This document shows, piece by piece, positions 38,341-47,023 of a stretch of DNA of 64,000 nt. Numbering within the stretch: the first letter of the stretch is position 1; every line of letters begins with the position of its first letter. The position numbers and the translations under genes were made by a program. The stretch comes from Protonemura montana (taxonomy: Eukaryota > Arthropoda > Insecta > Plecoptera > Nemouridae), in assembly GCA_947568835.1 (NCBI GenBank), contig OX387603.1:2643701-2707700 (forward strand), read 5' to 3'. Below the pieces are notes generated by a model. The model saw nothing but the letters and a program-made list of their open reading frames with translations. It made no database searches and had not been told where the DNA came from.

Positions 38341-38612
38341 TGATCTCAAATAACCTGACAATAGGATCTAGTCAGCTGATCAAAATTGAAGTCAGGCAAT
38401 CCATTGTTGGCAACAGGTCGTAGTCCCTATACCCGAGGTGTCCCAACGATTTTAATGCACATTTTTGAAACACGTTTTTAGCCAACTTTGTCCGTTGGGT
38501 GGTGAAAACTACGAACACCACGAAAACTTCCGATGAAAACACTTAAAATATCTGGGACTCTCAAGATGGCGGCCTCGGCTTCAAAGTCTCTCCATGGCAA
38601 CCGCTATCCAGG
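38341..38612 (+). repeat. Unnamed dispersed repeat family A, copy 2
   Basis: The most complete copy, beginning tgatctcaaataacctgaca, then ttgttggcaacaggt, ggtggtgaaaactacgaaca, gatgaaaacacttaaaatat and ctctccatggcaaccgctat. Copies 3 and 4 match its first two thirds in inverted orientation. Confidence 0.78.
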
Positions 38613-38836
38613 AAGGTGGATCCCAGTGGCAGGTACCCCACTATTCACTGCTCAAGGTAAATGTTCCAAAATGCAAATGAGAGCTCCCAACAAAAATACG
38701 AGCAGCGTGAAGCCATCGCCCAAGCACCTTTCTGGAGCGCCGCTTCTGTGGGAGCTCCAGAGTGTCCTGAAAACTCGCGTGGGAATCCGTCGAGTCTGCT
38801 TTGGGAGGCAAATCCACCTCAGTTAGAGTGCGAAGT

Positions 38837-38880
38837 GGTGGGTAGGGTGGGGTAGGGTGAGGTAGGGTAGGGTAGGGGGA
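38837..38880 (+). repeat. GGGTA-rich tract
   Basis: Irregular repeats of gggta/gggtg: gtggggtagggtgaggtagg, then gtagggtagggg. It has four or more G triplets, enough for a G-quadruplex. It does not match the arthropod telomere unit TTAGG in tandem. Confidence 0.85.
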
Positions 38881-39454
38881 GGAAAACAGGAGACAATCTA
38901 ACGTCAATGTGTCCCATGGAGATTTCCCGACACACATACAAGTTCGCGAGAAAACTCCGCGACGTCCCCGCAGAGTTTTCCTGTCTAAGCAGTTTGCGTA
39001 TTGACTGACATTTGCTTAATTTGAATATACTTCATGCCAGCCGCGGGAATAGAGTACAAGTCCATCAGTCTAAGATACCGTAACGCTCTGAAGGTTTAGG
39101 CTGAAAGTGGCGTCTTGTTTTCCCGATGTCGAAAGTTTAGTACCAGTCACTTGACAAAAAGTGATCTCTCATCAATTTCAATTACACTTTCCCGGCGCAT
39201 GAATGTGAAGCGTGGGACAGGATAAACATGAAAAATATGAATATCAACAGCAATTGGATGCTTGTCTTAAGAACACCACTAGGAAATGGTGCTATAATTC
39301 CAATTTAGATTGCAAATCTATGTCAATGGGAAAAGTATAATAAAAAAAAAAATATCCTTAGCCAAAAATTTACCCCAATCTGGGAAAGGTATTTAAAACA
39401 TCCTCGTAGATTAACTCCTTGAAGATCTGTCAGACTTGTCCAATAAAAAAGGTT

Positions 39455-39545
39455 GTTTCCATTAGCACAGATGGTTAGTGCTTCACCAGCAAATGGTAGA
39501 GACCGGGGTTCGATCCCCCGGTTCGGTACACATTTGAAGGTCGCA
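39455..39545 (+). mobile_element. tRNA-derived SINE remnant with A and B boxes
   Basis: A box-like TAGCACAGATGG (about 39463) and a perfect B box GGTTCGATCC (39507-39516) lie at tRNA spacing. A T-arm CGGGG/CCCCG is intact, but the 3' acceptor strand GTTCGGTA does not pair with the sequence at the 5' end. This fits a SINE head or tRNA pseudogene, not a functional tRNA. Confidence 0.65.
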
Positions 39546-39687
39546 ACGATCATAGCGGTACAACCACCAAGTGAAAAGTATTGTGGTCTACTTTAACTAA
39601 ACTTAGCACTAGCTAAAAAAAAAACTGCAACATTGCTAGGTAAAAATAACTTGTTTTACTGACGTTTTGCTACTTGTTCCTGTTGAG

Positions 39688-39741
39688 GGTGGACGCCATT
39701 CGACCAATATGACAAAACAGTGCGTCGTTAAACCACAATAA
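39688..39741 (+). mobile_element. 5S-derived SINE, 3'-end fragment
   Basis: Only the last ~54 bases are recognisable: ggacgccattcgacc followed by caaaacagtgcgtcgttaaa and ccacaataat. This is the conserved SINE tail. The body and head are missing, as expected for a severely 5'-truncated copy. Confidence 0.7.
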
Positions 39742-39780
39742 TCGTTAAGGGTGAAAGCAGTTACTGTACTCCATAACTTA

Positions 39781-39885
39781 CAGGACTCATTTTATCCGAC
39801 AAAGTAACAGGAATTAGTTGAGAAACGTCAGTTGCTTACATTGAAAAACCCAGTTTTGAAGAGTTTTTTTCAAAACTATAAATGA
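39781..39885 (+). repeat. Unnamed dispersed repeat family B, copy 2
   Basis: Matches copy 1: caggactcattttatccga, aaagtaacaggaattagttg, agaaacgtc and aaaaacccagtttt. It sits 40 bp after a SINE 3' end. It is more diverged in the stem than copy 1. Confidence 0.55.
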
Positions 39886-40030
39886 GCTTCTCAAAAAAGC
39901 AGTAATCGTTTCCTCTTCTCGCTAGCATGTTCCTCTTGTGAGGGGCGTTTGCGTGGCGTCGTAATCGCACAGAGACGTAACATAATCGCAGCCGAAGAAA
40001 TCACAGCCCCTCTGAAACTGGATTAGAAGA

Positions 40031-40110
40031 ATCCCACCGCCGCCGCGTGCCTCGGAATCGAGGCGGCGCGTAGTGTAGTTACCGCTCGACGCCGCGGCGG
40101 CGGCTGGGAT
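40031..40110. repeat. Nested GC-rich inverted repeat
   Basis: ATCCCACCGCCGCCGCG at 40031-40047 pairs with CGCGGCGGCGGCTGGGAT at 40093-40110, one gap. Inside lies a small hairpin CCTCGGAATCGAGG (40050-40063). It could form a cruciform or a structured RNA; no promoter or gene is attached to it. Confidence 0.75.
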
Positions 40111-40727
40111 CGACCAGTAATTCAATTTCCTCCCGCTCGGATCGCGACGCCAGAGATAAACTCGGCATTGGGATACTCTAGGGATACAACCCCCCCTCCC
40201 AGCCCCCTCACAGTCCCATCCCATACTAGACTAACGCGTCACGAGACGAGTCCCTTAAGTTCCAACCAGCCGCGAAAAGGTGCTTTAGGAAGACGCACTG
40301 CACGTTGCGTACTGCGATTTCAAGGTCACTTGCAAACAGCCTTGAGCCACCAGAGGCGCTGGTGGTCACATGATTTCAAATAACCGTCAAGACAAACTCT
40401 AGCCGCCTGGTCTCAATCACATTTTAAAAATTTCTCTTCCTATTTTCGAAGCCTTTAGATATATTTTTTGAAAAAAGTCTACCAGACAGGTAATACAGCG
40501 GTCAGATTTCGAAAATGTGTAACTTTATCGCGATTGCGACAGTCCCAAGCTCAGGAAGTAAGTTTTTTTTTTCAAAATCCGCGAATCAAATACAGGGCAA
40601 CAAGCGGCGAACAGCTCAGAAGCGAGTCTAGAGTAAGCCTGGGTCGAAATAGTTTAAATCATCACCAAGGCCCGGCCACCAATTATGAACTCTCCATAAA
40701 TCGGAAGGTTGATAATATGTAAAACTT

Positions 40728-40740
40728 AAGCCCGGTCCGT
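40728..40740. repeat. Target-site duplication of the LINE, left copy
   Basis: The 13 bases AAGCCCGGTCCGT occur here and again at 47011-47023, immediately outside the two ends of the LINE. The bases beyond each copy differ, so 13 bp is the exact length. This fixes the insertion boundaries. Confidence 0.93.
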
Positions 40741-40834
40741 GAATGAATGAATATTGGGGCTTAACGGCGCGTCAACCGGATGGTTATTTTGCGCCGGATA
40801 AAAGAAGGTTGTTCAATAAAAGATTGATAAAAGT

Positions 40835-43800
40835 TTACATCAAACCTATTACGTCAAGCTCTTGTAAGAATTTAAAAACATTGTCAATACGACGAGGGTC
40901 ATCTGCTAATACTTTGTCAATAGTATTTTCTAATGAGTGACGTTGTCTAGCAACTCTATACTTTGTACAATCAATTAAAATGTGTCGGATGGATAAAATC
41001 TCGTTGCATGTATTGCAGCGCGGAGGCACCTTGTCAATAGTGAATAAGAAAGAGTGGGTTAAAAGAGTATGTCCGATACGGAGTCGGGTGAGAACGACCT
41101 CCTCACGCCTTTCAGATCTCCTTGATGACTCCCATGGTTCGACAGTAGCCTTAATTTCTTTCAATTTATTGTTTGTTTGTCTATCCCAGATATCTTGAAA
41201 TCTTCGTTTGAAAGTTGACTTAAAGTAGACCTTCAAATCACTGTGGAAGATTCTTTGGTCAACCATTTCAGCATTGTGCAAGGCATTCTTGGCGGCTGCA
41301 TCGGCCCTCTCGTTGCCCTTAATGCCAACGTGCCCAGGCACCCAACAGAACACTACTCTCACGTCCCGAGAAGAGAGGGTCGCTAGTAGGGAATGTACTT
41401 TTTGAACGAGGGTGTTGGGTGAGAAAATGTCATAAATTGCATCAATAGAGCTGAGTGAATCTGAAAAAATAAGAAAGTTGGGTTCATCTCTGCTTTCTAT
41501 GTGTTGCAGAGCCTTCATAATGGCATACAATTCAGCAGTGAAAATGCTGCACTTGCTATTTAGTTTAAACCCGTATGCAATGTTGGGAGTCGTCGTAAAA
41601 GCACAACCAACATCATTGTTATTCTTTGATCCGTCCGTATAATATTGTATAAAATGTGGGTGATCGGCACAGATTTCAGCAAACCTGCGTCTGTACACGA
41701 GATCGCTGGTGCACTGTTTCCCTAAGGACGCTAGGCCGATAAGGCAAGAAGGCCTGGGAACACACCAAGGGGCGACCAGGCTGGATTCGACAGGGAACAT
41801 CCTTGGAATCTTGAAAGTTATTTCGGTGAGAATACGACTTAGTCTAATACCTGCCGGCAAAGTTGAAAAGGGCTTAGCGTCATAAATTGGCTGGAATCTG
41901 GGCTGAAGTAGAGACAGGTACGTGGGATGTTTTTTCATTGCGATCAGTTTTGCAGCGTATGAAGTAAGAAGATATTCTCTCCTTAGCGTAAGTGGCGGCT
42001 CCCCGGAATCACAGTATAGACTTTCCACCCGGCTGGTTCGAAGAGCGCCGATGGCCAGCCGGATGCCTGTGTTGTGGATGGTGTTCAAAGTTCTTTTGTA
42101 GCTGTCACGGGCAGAATCGTAGACAGCACTGCCATAGTCAAGTTTAGAGCGTATGAGGGCACGATAAACACGCAACATAACCGTGCGGTCCGCTCCCCAC
42201 CTTGTCCCTGTCAGGTACCTTAAGAGATTAAGAGATTTAAAACATTTAATACGCAGTTGGTTAAAATGTTCTTTAAAATTCAATTTCTGGTCAAAGACTA
42301 ACCCCAGAAACTTGACACTTTTAACAACAGGGAGACAGTTCCCACGGAGATAGATTTCTGGGTCTGGGAAGAGGCCCCGTACCCGAGAGAAGTGGACACA
42401 GTTTGTCTTTGCTGCCGAAAATGTAAAGCCGGTGGCATCAGCCCACTTTACCAATCTGTTGACAGTTAATTGGATCTGCCTAGAGGTGGACGCTAGGTTC
42501 TTAGATGAACAGATTATTGCCAGGTCATCGACAAACAAGGAAGATGACACCGGGGAGTTAACACAGCTGGTAATTGTATTGATTGCAATCGCAAATAGCG
42601 TCACGCTGAGCACACTGCCCTGGGGCACGCCGTTCTCTTGTGAAAAAGTATCTGACAAAACATTGCCAACACGGACATTAAAAGTTCTATCAGTCATAAA
42701 ATTTGTGATAAAAACAGGTAGTCGACCTTTAAAACCCCACGAATGTAGCGATTTTAAAATGTTGTGGCGCCAGGTGGTGTCGTAGGCTTTTTCCAGGTCG
42801 AAGAAGACAGCAATTGCATGCTGCTTGCATAGAAACGAGTCCTGGATAAAAGCCTCCATCCTGATAAGATGGTCCATCGTACTTCTGTTTTTCCGGAAAC
42901 CACATTGTAAGTTAGAGAGTAGCTTTTTTGTCTCCAGCCACCAAACCAAACGATTGCTCACCATCCTCTCCATCACCTTACAAAGACAACTGGTCAGAGA
43001 GATAGGCCTGTAGCTGGCTGCCAGTAGCTTGTCTTTTCCAGGTTTGGGAATGGGAACTTGAATGGCATGTCGCCATTCGTCCGGAAAGACTTGCGATATC
43101 CAAATCATATTATATAATTCAAGCAAAGCCGAGCGAGCATCTGGTAAAAGGTGTTTTAAGAACTCGTTGTGGACCCTGTCGGCCCCCGGTGACGTGTTCT
43201 TCGATGTCCGAATGGCGTTTTCCAGCTCCCACTCACTAAACGGCATGTTGTAGCGTTCGGAGTTGGCAGAGGCAAACGACAATTGTCTACGCTCTGCCGT
43301 GCGCTTTATCTGTTGGAACGATGCCGAATAGTGGCGGGAACTGGAGACATCTGCAAAGTGTTTGCCAATGCAGTCTGCTATTTCTTTGGGGGCCGTAAAC
43401 AGGTGTCCATCGTTCGTTATACCGGCGATTGAAATCGGCTTGTGCTTGCCTCTTATTTTGTTTACCCTGTGCCAAACCTTGGTGAGGGGGGTAAAGCAAG
43501 TGAGAGAGGATATATAATTGTTCCATGATTGGCGCTGGGATCTTCTAAAAACCTGTCGTGCCTTGGCACGGAGCTGTTTAAAAACTTGCAGGTTAAAATT
43601 TGTGGGTCGTTTGGTAAAAACTCTGAGAGCTCTTTTCCTCGCCCTGAGTGCCTTGTCACACTCGTCGTTCCACCATGGAACAGGAATGTGGCGTGGCTTC
43701 GTGGAGGTTTGTGGTATGGACTCCTCTGCGGCACTTATGATAATCTCTGAGATCCTTTTGACTTTAGAGTCGACATCCGTTTCCTGGTCAGAACAACTTA

Positions 43801-44527
43801 GTTTTGCCAGTGCAGCAAACCGCTTCCAGTTCGCCCGTTTTAAACTCCATTGAGCAGGACGAGAGGGGATCTGAAAGTCGGTTTGGAGCCTTAAGATGAT
43901 CGGAAAGTGATCGCTTCCACAGAGGTCATCATGGACAGAGAAATTGAATAAATGTGCCACAGAGGGCGAACATATGTACAAGTCGATCGCCGTAAAATTA
44001 CCATTAAAAGAGTTAAATCTGGTTTTTTGTCCATTATTTAAAAGAAACAAATCGTTGTCATTGATAAAACTCTCAAGCATACGACCCCGGCCGTCTGCCA
44101 TTGTGTCGCCCCACAGGGGGCTATGTGCGTTAAAGTCACCCAACAGCACGTAGGGGTGGGGCAGTTGGGACACAAGGCTTTGAAGGTTCGGGGCCGTAGC
44201 TGGCGCCCACTCCGGAAGGTAAATGTTACAAAGAGTAACTGGTTGTGGTATGTGGACTCTGACTGCCACTGCCTGTAGAGGTGTTACCAGCTGCAGTGGA
44301 TGTGCAGGGACGGAGTCTAACACTGCCGTCGCCACTCCACCAGCCGCTATATTTCGTGACAGATCATCGTGCCGAAAGAATGTGTAGCCACTTAACACAG
44401 GCGAGTCAGACGGTTTAAAATGTGTCTCTTGTAAAGAGAGACACAGGGGGCTAAAATTAGCTGTTAAAAGCTTCACCTCCTCTCGGTGGTGATGGTAACC
44501 ATTGAGGTTCCACTGTATTAAAGCCAT
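40835..44527 (-). CDS. LINE ORF2: endonuclease, reverse transcriptase, RNase H
   Basis: This 1230-aa protein nicks target DNA and copies the element RNA in place. Residues 1-215 are an apurinic-type endonuclease with IQWNLNG, ETHF, LLGDFNAHSPLWG and GSDHFPI. Residues about 440-760 are the reverse transcriptase with FFDLEKAYDTTW, GVPQGSVLS and the catalytic box FVDD; most relatives have FADD or YADD, so Val is a mild variant. Residues about 960-1085 are RNase H with the full acid set: D965 in YTDGS, E999 in TAEL, D1023 in FSDSLS, D1076 in NERADAAA. A C-terminal zinc knuckle is C1181-x2-C1184-x7-H1192-x4-C1197. The ATG overlaps the middle ORF stop. No inactivating lesion is visible. Confidence 0.97.
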   Translation of the reverse strand: MALIQWNLNGYHHHREEVKLLTANFSPLCLSLQETHFKPSDSPVLSGYTFFRHDDLSRNIAAGGVATAVLDSVPAHPLQLVTPLQAVAVRVHIPQPVTLCNIYLPEWAPATAPNLQSLVSQLPHPYVLLGDFNAHSPLWGDTMADGRGRMLESFINDNDLFLLNNGQKTRFNSFNGNFTAIDLYICSPSVAHLFNFSVHDDLCGSDHFPIILRLQTDFQIPSRPAQWSLKRANWKRFAALAKLSCSDQETDVDSKVKRISEIIISAAEESIPQTSTKPRHIPVPWWNDECDKALRARKRALRVFTKRPTNFNLQVFKQLRAKARQVFRRSQRQSWNNYISSLTCFTPLTKVWHRVNKIRGKHKPISIAGITNDGHLFTAPKEIADCIGKHFADVSSSRHYSASFQQIKRTAERRQLSFASANSERYNMPFSEWELENAIRTSKNTSPGADRVHNEFLKHLLPDARSALLELYNMIWISQVFPDEWRHAIQVPIPKPGKDKLLAASYRPISLTSCLCKVMERMVSNRLVWWLETKKLLSNLQCGFRKNRSTMDHLIRMEAFIQDSFLCKQHAIAVFFDLEKAYDTTWRHNILKSLHSWGFKGRLPVFITNFMTDRTFNVRVGNVLSDTFSQENGVPQGSVLSVTLFAIAINTITSCVNSPVSSSLFVDDLAIICSSKNLASTSRQIQLTVNRLVKWADATGFTFSAAKTNCVHFSRVRGLFPDPEIYLRGNCLPVVKSVKFLGLVFDQKLNFKEHFNQLRIKCFKSLNLLRYLTGTRWGADRTVMLRVYRALIRSKLDYGSAVYDSARDSYKRTLNTIHNTGIRLAIGALRTSRVESLYCDSGEPPLTLRREYLLTSYAAKLIAMKKHPTYLSLLQPRFQPIYDAKPFSTLPAGIRLSRILTEITFKIPRMFPVESSLVAPWCVPRPSCLIGLASLGKQCTSDLVYRRRFAEICADHPHFIQYYTDGSKNNNDVGCAFTTTPNIAYGFKLNSKCSIFTAELYAIMKALQHIESRDEPNFLIFSDSLSSIDAIYDIFSPNTLVQKVHSLLATLSSRDVRVVFCWVPGHVGIKGNERADAAAKNALHNAEMVDQRIFHSDLKVYFKSTFKRRFQDIWDRQTNNKLKEIKATVEPWESSRRSERREEVVLTRLRIGHTLLTHSFLFTIDKVPPRCNTCNEILSIRHILIDCTKYRVARQRHSLENTIDKVLADDPRRIDNVFKFLQELDVIGLM

Positions 44528-45006
44528 TTTTGTCGTTTTAAAATCTCTCTAAACCTAAGTAATGTATCACAGATATTATCACAGCCATCGAACCCATGTA
44601 AAATTAAGAATAAAATCACACAGGTAAAATAAGCGTATACTAATATCACAGTCACAATCACAAAGGCTATCACAGAAATCTTATCACAGTAAACTAGCAC
44701 CAGAAGAGTTTCCTCTCTAAACCTAAGTAAAGTATCACAGACAATATCACAGCTATCTAAAAACCTACATAAAATTAAAAATAAAATCATATAGGTAAAA
44801 GAAGCGGAGATAAATATCACAGACACTATCACTAAGATTATCACAGAAAGTTTATCACAACGAAGTAGCACCAAAATATCTCTAAACCTAAGTAAAATAT
44901 CATAGATAATATAACAGCGATCCAGAAACCTATATAAAATTAAAAATAAAATTATATAGATTAAAGGAGCGCTAACAAATATCACAGATATTATCACAAA
45001 GGCCAT
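44518..45006 (-). CDS. LINE middle ORF: 162-aa repeated hydrophobic protein
   Basis: An open frame of 162 codons links ORF1 and ORF2. Its ATG overlaps the ORF1 stop (TGATG) and its last 10 bases overlap the start of ORF2. The protein is three imperfect repeats of about 55 residues; the marker DNA sequence recurs at 44547, 44715 and 44880, spacings of 168 and 165 bp, both multiples of three. Each repeat has a hydrophobic run (for example VIISVIFVSAPLIYIILFLI) followed by a Leu/Arg-Phe-Arg segment such as DTLLRFRE. Two or more membrane-spanning stretches are plausible. I know of no such ORF in described I/Jockey LINEs. The alternative is an untranslated tandem-repeat linker that happens to lack stops. 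Base composition is much more AT-rich than ORF1 and ORF2. Confidence 0.55.
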   Translation of the reverse strand: MAFVIISVIFVSAPLIYIILFLILYRFLDRCYIIYDILLRFRDILVLLRCDKLSVIILVIVSVIFISASFTYMILFLILCRFLDSCDIVCDTLLRFREETLLVLVYCDKISVIAFVIVTVILVYAYFTCVILFLILHGFDGCDNICDTLLRFREILKRQKWL

Positions 45007-46427
45007 CACGGATAATTAAGATGTCTACTTGGTTTCACCTCTTTGGTTTTTACTTTACATACATCAGTCTTTTGTCTCTTGCTAGGCACAGCAACTGTCG
45101 CTTCACCACCGCCTCCTTGCACCTGGGCGGCACCCTCAACCTCATCGCAGTCCATCGAGGACTCGTCCTCTTTAGACTTGGGGCTGGTCTCTTTGGATTC
45201 TAATTTCTTTGCATTTTGTGGCTTTTGTTTCAAATCATTAAGTTCATCTGCAATTTTCTTGTTTTGGTTTCTCAGCTCTTCGTTCTCCTTCCTTAGCAAC
45301 TCTATTTGTTTCGTTTGATCTTCTATTTTCTTTGTCTGCTCTTCAAGCCTCCGCTTGTTCTCCTCCTGCCCAGAGAGAAGAAGGGACATCATGTCCATCA
45401 GATTCTTGAGTTCTGATGAACGCGGGGGATGTCTCTCCTCAGGACCGGGGACAGGAGGTGGAGCGGCGACTTGGGCAAAGGATCTTATGTTGGGCAGACT
45501 TGGACAGAGGAGACTGTACTTGTTCCTCGCCTCAGGGTAGGAGATATTTTGTAGAGTTTTAATTTCGCATATCTTTTTTTCTTTTTTCCAGACGGGACAC
45601 TCCCGGGACCAGGATGGGTGCGGAGCTTCGCAGTTCGCACAGTGAGCGTCCTGGTCGCACGGGGCGTCTGGATGGGCGTCAGACCTGCCACACCTGTCGC
45701 ACATCCGGCTCCGCCGACAAGACTGCTGGCCGTGGCCAAAGCGTTGGCAGTTAAGGCATCGAAGGGGATTCGGGATGCTGGGCTTAACCTCAACACGTAT
45801 AAATCCCACGAAAATAAATTGAGGCAGAACGGTGGAATTAAATGTTAGAATGTGGAGCGGTGATGGTTTAAGAATGTTGTCTTTCCGGGTGGTGATGGAT
45901 TTCACTTCGATTACTCTCTGGTTTGTGAGTTCGAGCAAGGCCTCTTCCTCGCCCATCTGAAGCAGGTCGTGGCTGAACACGACTCCTTTGCAGGAGTTCA
46001 GAGTTTTGTGGGCAAGGGTGGAGACCTGGAATGTTCCTAATAGAGTAAGGCCAGAGAGTTTATCTGATATTTCTTTTTTCCCAGCTTCTACAAGAAGAGT
46101 CCCGTCGCGCAGGCGCTTAGTAGAGCGAAGCTCTCCTACGTCTGCGGACAGAAATCTTTGTATTTTAAAGGGGCTCACGCCGGAGAAGGTCAGATTCTTG
46201 TCTGCATCTAGTCTTGAGATGATAAAAAAGGAGTCGAAATGGTCGGTGAACGTTTTGTTGTTTGATTGTACATGTTGTACATTAATGGTCCTGTCAAACA
46301 GGCTTGGTAAACTTTTAAGGGGGGGGGTGGACGTTTTTTTTGAGTTGGGGGTAGGTGGGGTTGGGAAGCTTGGGTTTGGGGGGGGGGAAAAGGGGGTTGG
46401 GGTTTGGTTTTTGTGATTTTGGTTCAT
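45006..46427 (-). CDS. LINE ORF1, gag-like RNA-binding protein
   Basis: The 473-aa frame starts at the ATG at 46427, preceded in frame by a GTG four codons earlier. The first 45 residues are Pro/Thr/Ser-rich. Around residues 224-277 there are three CCHC-type zinc knuckles in a row, beginning CLNCQRFGHGQQSC, then CDRCGRSDAHPDAPC and CANCEAPHPSWSREC. Residues about 340-410 are charged heptad-like sequence with EEQTKKIEDQTKQIELL, a probable coiled coil for multimerisation. The tail is acidic then basic. ORF1 proteins of I/Jockey elements bind the element RNA and form ribonucleoprotein particles. The stop overlaps the next ATG as TGATG, a typical termination-reinitiation arrangement. Confidence 0.93.
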   Translation of the reverse strand: MNQNHKNQTPTPFSPPPNPSFPTPPTPNSKKTSTPPLKSLPSLFDRTINVQHVQSNNKTFTDHFDSFFIISRLDADKNLTFSGVSPFKIQRFLSADVGELRSTKRLRDGTLLVEAGKKEISDKLSGLTLLGTFQVSTLAHKTLNSCKGVVFSHDLLQMGEEEALLELTNQRVIEVKSITTRKDNILKPSPLHILTFNSTVLPQFIFVGFIRVEVKPSIPNPLRCLNCQRFGHGQQSCRRSRMCDRCGRSDAHPDAPCDQDAHCANCEAPHPSWSRECPVWKKEKKICEIKTLQNISYPEARNKYSLLCPSLPNIRSFAQVAAPPPVPGPEERHPPRSSELKNLMDMMSLLLSGQEENKRRLEEQTKKIEDQTKQIELLRKENEELRNQNKKIADELNDLKQKPQNAKKLESKETSPKSKEDESSMDCDEVEGAAQVQGGGGEATVAVPSKRQKTDVCKVKTKEVKPSRHLNYP

Positions 46428-47010
46428 TTTTGGACCCACGAGAAGCTAGGGAAATAAAGGTCAGCTCCCACAGAGCCCCGCTTGTGGGAGTAAGGCTAAT
46501 ATAAAACTGAAGGTCGCCAGGTGTTCAGAGTCCATCGTTCGCTACTACTATTTACCCAGTAGTAATTCAGCTCCTCGGCACGATTGGTGACACCTTAAGC
46601 TTGGGTATGTGTCCTGGTACTTTGCATTTGTCGTCAACGTTTGTGGGTTGTATACCGAAAGAAAAAGCCGTGGAAATTGCCAAGTCGTCATAGGGGAGGG
46701 CGCCACACCGCTGTCGCAGAAGGCAGACGGGGGCTTCGGGAGGTGGCAAGGAATGAAAAAAGGGGCGAGGCGAAGAGAAGATAGTGAAATGAAGAGAGGA
46801 GAGAAAAAGAGCGCACAGAGCCTCCCTAGACCAAAGTCCTTGTTCCGCGACAGCGGCGTGGCAGGACTATTCTTGGTCTGGATCCTCGCCGGGAGCCTGT
46901 CCGGTATAGGAGACCTTACGGGGAGCGAAACCTCCCCACCGGCAGAGCCTCCCGGGTCATTGGATCACACAAACCCCCTCACCACGGTAAGGTGATAGTC
47001 CTCGAGGGGG
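46428..47010 (-). promoter_or_regulatory. LINE 5' untranslated region with likely internal promoter
   Basis: These 583 bases precede the ORF1 ATG and form the element's 5' end. The first bases include a short hairpin, CCTTACCGTGGTGAGGGG. The region is GC-richer than the surrounding host DNA and contains purine-rich stretches. Non-LTR elements of this group carry their promoter inside the 5' region, so an RNA polymerase II internal promoter is expected here. I see no TATA box, and the promoter role is inferred. Confidence 0.6.
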
Positions 47011-47023
47011 AAGCCCGGTCCGT
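47011..47023. repeat. Target-site duplication of the LINE, right copy
   Basis: A perfect copy of the 13-bp sequence at 40728-40740. It borders the 5' end of the minus-strand element. Perfect identity points to a recent insertion. Confidence 0.93.

Larger units (their letters stand above)
32930..40727. other. Upstream PTBP intron or 5' region; no exon recognised
   Basis: This stretch lies upstream of the RGSDELL exon and is probably still PTBP intron, because the initiator exon has not appeared. It holds a copy of the unnamed dispersed repeat (38341-38612), a GGGTA-rich tract (38837-38880), a tRNA-like SINE remnant (39455-39545), a SINE 3' end (39688-39741) and a nested GC-rich inverted repeat (40031-40110). 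Several frames of 90-137 codons occur (for example 35502-35888 and 37376-37789), but none resembles a known family. Confidence 0.55.
40741..47010 (-). mobile_element. Full-length I/Jockey-type non-LTR retrotransposon
   Basis: The element is 6,270 bp, read on the minus strand, and bounded by a perfect 13-bp target-site duplication. In order it has a 5' untranslated region (46428-47010), a gag-like ORF1, a short hydrophobic middle ORF, and an ORF2 with endonuclease, reverse transcriptase and RNase H. A short 3' tail follows, ending in (ATTC)n rather than poly(A). All three frames are open with no frameshift or premature stop. An RNase H domain after RT places it in the I-like superfamily of LINEs; the exact clade needs a tree. 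Intact ORFs and identical duplications suggest it inserted recently and could still be active. It lies in the region upstream of the PTBP N-terminal exon, in the same orientation as that gene. Confidence 0.95.

Noticed and set aside
38837..38880. Interstitial telomere array
   Set aside because: The motif is gggta/gggtg, irregular, and not the TTAGG unit in tandem.
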